Shown piece after piece: positions 59,901 through 64,000 of a stretch of 64,000 nucleotides of DNA. The stretch's first letter is position 1, and each line of letters starts with the position of its first letter. The notes beneath the pieces were generated by a model that saw only the letters and a list, made by a program, of their open reading frames with translations, was not told where the DNA came from and did not search any database. The stretch is taken from positions 496,001-560,000 of the forward strand of contig NZ_JBHSRI010000002.1 in the NCBI RefSeq assembly GCF_042658845.1, written 5' to 3'. The DNA comes from Paenisporosarcina macmurdoensis. GTDB taxonomy: Bacteria > Bacillota > Bacilli > Bacillales_A > Planococcaceae. The translations under genes and the position numbers were made by a program.

Positions 59901-61283
59901 AAAGCACATAATCATACGAAAATTTTATTTGGCGAAGACAATGTATATCGAGCAGGTACGATTGGTACAGTTGCTGATAAAACGGCGTATGGCTATGTGC
60001 GTGGGTATGCGAATGATCATAACTTAACGATCCGAGGTGCGGAAATTGATCGACTAGTTCAAGGGTGTACCGGTGTTAAACGGTCTACTGGACAACATCC
60101 AGGTGGAATTATCGTTGTGCCTGACTATATGGATATTTTCGATTTCTCGCCTATACAGTTCCCAGCTGACGCACAAGACTCTGAATGGAAAACCACTCAC
60201 TTCGATTTCCATTCCATTCACGATAATTTATTGAAATTGGATATTCTGGGACACGATGATCCAACAGTAATCCGGATGTTACAAGATTTATCAGGAATTG
60301 ATCCAAAAACGATTCCAATTGATGATCCTGAGGTCATGAAAATTTATTCTGGAACAGAATCGCTTGGAGTATCACAAGAACAAATCGGTTGTAAAACTGG
60401 AACTTTAGGAATTCCCGAGTTTGGTACGCGTTTCGTAAGACAAATGCTAGAAGAAACGAAACCTTCGACATTTTCGGAGCTTGTTCAAATCTCTGGTCTA
60501 TCTCATGGGACTGACGTTTGGTTAGGAAATGCACAAGAACTGATCCAAAATGGCACATGTCAGTTATCAGATGTAATTGGTTGTCGAGATGATATTATGG
60601 TTTATTTAATTTATCAAGGCCTTGAACCGTCACTTGCATTTAAAATTATGGAATCTGTTCGTAAAGGGAAGGGATTAACACCTGAATTTGAAGCGGATAT
60701 GCGTACAAACGGAGTTCCTGTCTGGTATATCGATTCATGTAAGAAGATTAAATACATGTTCCCGAAAGCCCATGCAGCTGCTTACGTGTTAATGGCTGTT
60801 CGTATCGCGTATTTCAAAGTGCATTTCCCGATATTGTACTATGCAGCTTATTTTACTGTTCGAGCGTCAGACTTTGATTTACACGCGATGACAAAAGGCT
60901 CAGCTTCCATCCGTGCGAAAACAGATGAAATCAATGCTAAAGGCCTTGATGCCGCTCCTAAAGAAAAAAGCTTACTAACCGTACTTGAAATTGCACTAGA
61001 AATGTGTGAACGTGGTTATCACATTAAAAAAGTGGATCTATATGAATCAAAAGCAGATGAATTTGTTATTGATGGCATGGGATTGATTCCACCTTTCAAT
61101 GCAATTCCAGGTTTAGGAACTAACGTTGCGAAAGCAATTGTCGAAGCACGTAAAAATGGTGAGTTCTTGTCTAAAGAAGATTTAGGTCAACGTGGACGTG
61201 TTTCAAAAACATTACTTGAATACATGACTACACTCGGTTGTTTGGAAGGAATGCCGGATGCCAACCAATTGTCTCTGTTCTAG
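56955..61283 (+). CDS. polC: DNA polymerase III alpha subunit, Gram-positive type (PolC)
   Basis: PolC is the main replicative polymerase with built-in proofreading. In 1442 residues: an N-terminal domain, an OB fold (ITIEGFVFDVEVKELRSGRSL, about 235-310), a PHP domain (IELHLHTPMSQMDAVSSVDAL), a DEDD exonuclease inserted in it (VVFDVETTGLS, LVAHNASFDMGFL, HRAIYDAEATGDLL), a zinc-binding CPLCQHAEF...CVKCETP motif, palm residues PDIDLNFSGEYQ, and fingers. It ends with QLSLF, a sliding-clamp binding motif. The length fits the family. Confidence 0.97.
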   Translation: MTIEQDAKRRLQLLLQQLELTADEYMIHFESASLNRMTVHKKERVWRFTIQVEQLLPFNMFQLFHMRLREKFAGIADIKLSITCMEPQVEAETISAYWPFILQEIDDMSPPLRDRLQSQVPTYNGQTVHFTCTQEIEFRTFKNKYASKISDIYASYGFPILPVDFKLTEEKEELAEAQLAFMKQRKLEEDELGKKALADMQKRDTDRQNNPGATLNGPFQLGTPIKANEPILEIKQIQDEERRITIEGFVFDVEVKELRSGRSLLTVKVTDYTDSILVKMFSRDKEDAEIMGLLKKGTWLKVRGSVQNDTFVRDLIVMAQDIMEIKVDSRKDTAPEDEKRIELHLHTPMSQMDAVSSVDALVSQAAKWGHPAVAITDHAVVQSFPDAYAAGKKYGIKIIYGLEIYMVNDGVPIVYEEEHRALADATYVVFDVETTGLSAVYNSIIELAAVKIKNGQVIDKFESFSNPHHALSATTINLTGITDDMVKNAPEIEDVIKRFHDWIGDSILVAHNASFDMGFLYVGYKKCGLEKTIHPVIDTLELSRFLHPEMKNHRLNTMAKKFNIDLTQHHRAIYDAEATGDLLLNLLKEAEEKGIHYHDEFNHQTGNGDSYKRARPSHCTLLATDETGLKNLFKLVSSSHMNTFFRVPRIPKSVLVKHRKGLLIGSGCDKGEVFEGLMQKSPEEVEDIAKFYDYLEIHPKEVYAHLIEMELVRDEWNLEDIIRKMIKLGKKVDLPVVATGNVHYVNENDAIFRQILIGGQGGANPLNRHKLPKVHFRTTNEMLDAFAFLGEETAKQIVVENSHKISARIEEIKPIKDDLYTPKIEGSDEEVRLLSYNMAKQIYGETIPEIVEARMEKELKSIIGHGFAVIYLISHKLVKKSLDDGYLVGSRGSVGSSLIATLMEITEVNPLPPHYICPLCQHAEFFDDGSVSSGFDLPNKVCVKCETPYKKDGQDIPFETFLGFKGDKVPDIDLNFSGEYQSKAHNHTKILFGEDNVYRAGTIGTVADKTAYGYVRGYANDHNLTIRGAEIDRLVQGCTGVKRSTGQHPGGIIVVPDYMDIFDFSPIQFPADAQDSEWKTTHFDFHSIHDNLLKLDILGHDDPTVIRMLQDLSGIDPKTIPIDDPEVMKIYSGTESLGVSQEQIGCKTGTLGIPEFGTRFVRQMLEETKPSTFSELVQISGLSHGTDVWLGNAQELIQNGTCQLSDVIGCRDDIMVYLIYQGLEPSLAFKIMESVRKGKGLTPEFEADMRTNGVPVWYIDSCKKIKYMFPKAHAAAYVLMAVRIAYFKVHFPILYYAAYFTVRASDFDLHAMTKGSASIRAKTDEINAKGLDAAPKEKSLLTVLEIALEMCERGYHIKKVDLYESKADEFVIDGMGLIPPFNAIPGLGTNVAKAIVEARKNGEFLSKEDLGQRGRVSKTLLEYMTTLGCLEGMPDANQLSLF

Positions 61284-61290
61284 GCAAGAT

Positions 61291-61319
61291 TTGCACTGAA
61301 AGCTATCGTATGGTATCAT
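61291..61319 (+). promoter_or_regulatory. Sigma-A promoter for rimP-nusA-rnpM-ylxQ-infB
   Basis: TTGCAC (61291-61296), 17 bases and TATCAT (61314-61319) sit just after polC and about 100 bases before rimP. Confidence 0.75.
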
Positions 61320-61350
61320 TTGTATAACAAGTTGTTGATAGATTTACGGC

Positions 61351-61376
61351 AAAAGAGTGGGATTTCCCGCTCTTTT
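61351..61376 (+). terminator. Leader hairpin upstream of rimP
   Basis: AAAAGAG(T)GGG pairs with CCC(G)CTCTTTT around ATTT. The following sequence has few T (CTGTTTG), so it may be a weak terminator for polC or a leader attenuator. NusA autoregulation is a possibility, by inference only. Confidence 0.6.
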
Positions 61377-61417
61377 CTGTTTGTTATGTCGAAAATAAGT
61401 CGCTTCGGGAGGCATGT

Positions 61418-61894
61418 ATGAGCAATATATTAATCGAAGTAGAAAAGCTTGTAACGCCCATAGTTCAAGAATTAAAGTTAGAACTCTTCGATTTAGAATT
61501 CGTAAGAGAAGGTAGAAATTGGTTTTTACGTATTTATGTAGATACACCTCAAGGTGGTATTGACATTGAACAGTGTGCACTTGTAAGTGAGCGCGTAAGT
61601 GAAGTGTTAGATGCTAAAGATCCAATTGAACAAAACTACTTTTTAGAAGTTTCTTCACCTGGGGCTGAACGTCCATTGAAAAAAGAACGTGATTACCTTC
61701 GAGCAATCGGTCAATTGATATTCGTAAAAACATATGAGCCTATAGATGGTTCGAAAGAGTTCCAAGGAATTTTAACGGCTTATAGTGAGCAAGGTCTAGA
61801 AATGGAATATCGAATAAAAACCAGAAAAATTAAAGTTCAACTTGCACATGAGAAAATTGCTTTGGCACGTTTAGCAATCAATTTCTCTGCATAA
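61418..61894 (+). CDS. rimP: Ribosome maturation factor RimP
   Basis: RimP assists early 30S assembly. The 158-residue protein has the N-terminal LVTPIVQELKLELFDLEFVREGRNWFLRIYVD pattern (in parts), DIEQCALVSERVSEVLD, and YFLEVSSPGAERPLKKERDY, which is the most conserved motif. GGGAGG precedes the ATG. rimP-nusA-ylxR-ylxQ-infB is the classic translation/transcription operon. Confidence 0.95.
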   Translation: MSNILIEVEKLVTPIVQELKLELFDLEFVREGRNWFLRIYVDTPQGGIDIEQCALVSERVSEVLDAKDPIEQNYFLEVSSPGAERPLKKERDYLRAIGQLIFVKTYEPIDGSKEFQGILTAYSEQGLEMEYRIKTRKIKVQLAHEKIALARLAINFSA

Positions 61895-61917
61895 TGTGAA
61901 TGTAGGAGTGAAGAAAA

Positions 61918-63099
61918 ATGGCAAAGGCTAAGGCTAAGTCAAAGTCAAAAGCAAAGGCAAATGCAAATGAATTGCTAGATGCTTTATTGGCTCTTGAAAA
62001 GCAAAAAGGAATTCCGCGCGAAGTTTTGATTGAAGCGATTGAGGCAGCGCTTGTAACTGCATATAAACGCAATTTTAATCAAGCACAAAATGTCCGTGTT
62101 GATTTAAATCTTGATAACGGTACGATGTTAGTATTTTCACGTAAAGATGTAATGGAAGAAGTACTTGACAGTCGTCTACATATTTCATTGGAAGATGCTA
62201 AACAAGTAAATCCAGCGTTCGAACTTGGAGACATTGTGGAGCAAGAAGTGACGCCTAGAGACTTTGGACGTATCGCTGCTCAAACAGCTAAACAAGTTGT
62301 TACACAACGTGTTCGTGAAGCAGAACGTGGCATGATATATGAAGAGTACGTTGACCGTGAAGAAGACATTGTCAATGGAATCGTTGAACGTTTAGACGCT
62401 CGTAATATTTATGTAGGACTTGGAAAAGTAGAAGCGGTATTGCCTGTGAATGAACAAATTCTAACGGAAACATACCGTCCTCACGAACGTATAAAAGTCT
62501 ATATTACGAAAGTAGAACGTTCAACTCGTGGACCACAAGTATTTGTGTCTCGCACACATCCAGGATTACTTCGTCGCTTGTTTGAAATGGAAGTACCTGA
62601 AATTTATGATGGCATCGTAGAAATTAAATCTATCGCACGTGAAGCGGGCGATCGTTCAAAAATTTCTGTTGTTGCACATAACCAAGACGTTGATCCAGTC
62701 GGTTCTTGCGTTGGAGCAAAAGGGTCACGTGTGCAAACCATCGTTAATGAATTAAATGGCGAAAAAATTGATATAGTCGAGTGGTCTGAAGATCCAGTAA
62801 TCTTTGTTGCCAATGCACTTAGCCCTTCTAAAGTGTTAGATGTGCAAATTCATGAAGATGAAAAATCAACGACGGTAGTAGTTCCAGATTATCAATTATC
62901 ATTAGCCATTGGTAAACGTGGTCAAAATGCCCGTTTAGCTGCTAAGTTAACAGGGTGGAAAATTGATATTAAGAGCGAAACAGATGCTCGCGAACTTGGT
63001 ATTTATCCATCTCAAGCTTCTGAAAGCTTTAACCATGTAGATGAAGAATACGAAGAAAATAACGATGAAAATTACGATTTATACAAAGAAGAAGAATAA
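61918..63099 (+). CDS. nusA: Transcription termination/antitermination factor NusA with an unusual N-terminal Ala/Ser-Lys repeat
   Basis: NusA binds RNA polymerase and modulates pausing, termination and antitermination. The 393 residues have the N-terminal polymerase-binding domain (LLDALLALEKQKGIPREVLI), S1 (IVNGIVERLDARNIYVGLGK), KH1 (DPVGSCVGAKGSRVQTIVNEL) and KH2 (LAIGKRGQNARLAAKLTGWKID) domains and an acidic tail, as in other Bacillales. Odd is the extension before the normal start: MAKAKAKSKSKAKANAN, about 15 residues made of two-residue repeats. AGGAG at 61903-61907 points to ATG 61918, and no later start codon lies before the conserved domain, so the extension should be translated. 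Confidence 0.95.
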   Translation: MAKAKAKSKSKAKANANELLDALLALEKQKGIPREVLIEAIEAALVTAYKRNFNQAQNVRVDLNLDNGTMLVFSRKDVMEEVLDSRLHISLEDAKQVNPAFELGDIVEQEVTPRDFGRIAAQTAKQVVTQRVREAERGMIYEEYVDREEDIVNGIVERLDARNIYVGLGKVEAVLPVNEQILTETYRPHERIKVYITKVERSTRGPQVFVSRTHPGLLRRLFEMEVPEIYDGIVEIKSIAREAGDRSKISVVAHNQDVDPVGSCVGAKGSRVQTIVNELNGEKIDIVEWSEDPVIFVANALSPSKVLDVQIHEDEKSTTVVVPDYQLSLAIGKRGQNARLAAKLTGWKIDIKSETDARELGIYPSQASESFNHVDEEYEENNDENYDLYKEEE

Positions 63100-63118
63100 A
63101 CGAAGAGGGTGAATTTTG

Positions 63119-63397
63119 ATGTCTAGTCAAAAGAAAATACCTTTACGAAAATGCGTTGCGACGGGCGAAATGTTTCCGAAAAAAGAAATGATTCGTATTG
63201 TTCGCTCAAAAGAAGGCGAAGTTTCGGTTGACTTAACTGGTAAAAAGTCAGGTCGAGGAGCATATGTTTCTAAAACCAAACAAGCAGTTGAAATTGCAAA
63301 AAAACGCAAAAGCCTAGATAACCAATTAGAAGCAAAAATACCAGAGAGCATTTTTGATGAATTGTTAACTGTGATTGAAAGAGAGCAACTCAAATGA
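63119..63397 (+). CDS. rnpM: RnpM (YlxR), RNase P modulator
   Basis: This 92-residue protein is of the YlxR/DUF448 family with the signature PLRKCVATGEMFPKKEMIRIV and KKSGRGAYVSK. Family members bind RNA; the B. subtilis protein has been reported to interact with RNase P RNA and was renamed RnpM. ATG 63119 is preferred to the TTG just before it; GAGGGTGA is the ribosome binding site. It overlaps ylxQ by ATGA. Confidence 0.92.
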   Translation: MSSQKKIPLRKCVATGEMFPKKEMIRIVRSKEGEVSVDLTGKKSGRGAYVSKTKQAVEIAKKRKSLDNQLEAKIPESIFDELLTVIEREQLK

Positions 63398-63714
63398 AAC
63401 AAAAGCAACAAATTTTACAACTTCTCGGTTTAGCTGTAAGTGCAAGAATGTTAACTTCTGGTGAAGAATTAGTCGTAAAAGTTATTCGTAATAGCCAAGC
63501 GAAGATAGTAATTATCTCATCAGATGCTTCTGCTAACACGATGAAAAAAATTCAAGATAAATGTAAGTCTTACAACGTTGAGTTACATGTTTTCGGTGAT
63601 CGTACAGATCTCGGACATGCTACAGGAAAAGATGCCCGCGTGGTACTCGCAGTAACCGATCAAGGTTTTGCGAAAAAACTTTCCGAACTACTTAACGAAT
63701 TTAATCGGGGGTGA
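63394..63714 (+). CDS. ylxQ: L7Ae-family K-turn RNA-binding protein YlxQ
   Basis: The 106 residues match the L7Ae/L30e fold (ILQLLGLAVSARMLTSGEELVVKVIR, KIVIISSDASANTMKKIQDKC, VFGDRTDLGHATGKDARVVLAVTD). YlxQ binds kink-turn RNA; its cell role is unclear. It overlaps rnpM at its start and precedes infB by four bases. Confidence 0.92.
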   Translation: MKQKQQILQLLGLAVSARMLTSGEELVVKVIRNSQAKIVIISSDASANTMKKIQDKCKSYNVELHVFGDRTDLGHATGKDARVVLAVTDQGFAKKLSELLNEFNRG

Positions 63715-63718
63715 GCTA

Positions 63719-64000
63719 ATGACCAAATTACGAGTTCATGAATACGCAAAACAAATTAATAAAACTAGTAAAGAAGTTATAGAGCAATTAGGTAAGTTAG
63801 ATGTGCAAGTGACGAATCATATGTCTACTTTAGAAGGAGACGCTGTTACTAAATTAGACTCTGTCTATAAAAAAACGTCTACTTCAGCTCCAAAACCTGC
63901 ATCAACAACAAATGTCAATCGTCCACAAGGCGATCGTCCACAAGGTTCGGGTTATCAAGGCAATCGTCCGCAAAGCGATCGTCCACAAACTAATCGTCCA
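63719..64000 (+). CDS. infB: Translation initiation factor IF-2, N-terminal 94 residues (partial)
   Basis: The reading frame from ATG 63719, after GGGGGTGAGC, runs off the right edge. It begins MTKLRVHEYAKQINKTSKEV, the IF2N domain (about residues 1-50), followed by a low-complexity linker with repeated NRPQ/DRPQ units. The GTPase domain lies outside the window. The operon position after ylxQ makes the call secure. Confidence 0.94.
   Translation, partial: MTKLRVHEYAKQINKTSKEVIEQLGKLDVQVTNHMSTLEGDAVTKLDSVYKKTSTSAPKPASTTNVNRPQGDRPQGSGYQGNRPQSDRPQTNRP

Overview
This window is a stretch of chromosome from a low-GC Gram-positive bacterium of the order Bacillales. Gene order, strong AGGAGG-type ribosome binding sites, a Bacillus-type PolC, CodY, FapR, PrkC/PrpC and a spoVM-like micro-gene all point that way. 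The AT-rich codon use and the placement of lepB after rplS suggest the Planococcaceae or a close Bacillaceae relative; the genus cannot be fixed from the sequence alone.

Almost every gene is on the plus strand; rpmB is the only convincing minus-strand gene. The order follows the Bacillus subtilis core region closely: (gmk)-rpoZ-coaBC-priA-def-fmt-rsmB-[rlmN relic]-prpC-prkC-rsgA-rpe-thiN-spoVM / rpmB(-) / asp23-fakA-sdaAB-sdaAA-recG-fapR-plsX-fabD-fabG-acpP-rnc-smc-ftsY-ylxM-ffh-rpsP-khpA-rimM-trmD-rplS-lepB-rbgA-rnhB-sucC-sucD-dprA-topA-trmFO-xerC-hslV-hslU-codY-[repeat locus]-rpsB-tsf-pyrH-frr-uppS-cdsA-dxr-rseP-proS-polC-rimP-nusA-rnpM-ylxQ-(infB). The window opens inside gmk and closes inside infB.

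Functionally the blocks are: translation start and rRNA/tRNA maturation (def, fmt, rsmB, rsgA, rimM, trmD, rbgA, rimP, infB); PASTA kinase signalling (prpC, prkC); phospholipid and fatty-acid synthesis under FapR (fapR-plsX-fabD-fabG-acpP), with fakA nearby feeding acyl-phosphate into the same route; chromosome and SRP machinery (smc, ftsY, ylxM, ffh); the codY operon (xerC-hslV-hslU-codY); and an envelope and isoprenoid block (uppS, cdsA, dxr, rseP). Many neighbours overlap by 1-4 bases (ATGA, TTGA, TAATG), which indicates translational coupling.

The unusual material lies where expected genes are absent. (1) rlmN is reduced to a relic of about 100 bp between rsmB and prpC. (2) The large che/fla operon that sits between codY and rpsB in B. 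subtilis is missing. In its place are about 2 kb with four copies of a structured repeat, including one covarying hairpin, plus arrays with an exact 21-bp period. (3) ylqD is missing between khpA and rimM and is replaced by about 600 bp of degenerate GC-rich repeats that also occur between fakA and sdaAB. Other oddities are a SpoVM-like peptide with an extra lysine-rich tail that runs into its own terminator, and a NusA with an Ala/Ser-Lys repeat added at its N-terminus. No tRNA, rRNA, CRISPR, prophage or transposase gene is visible.
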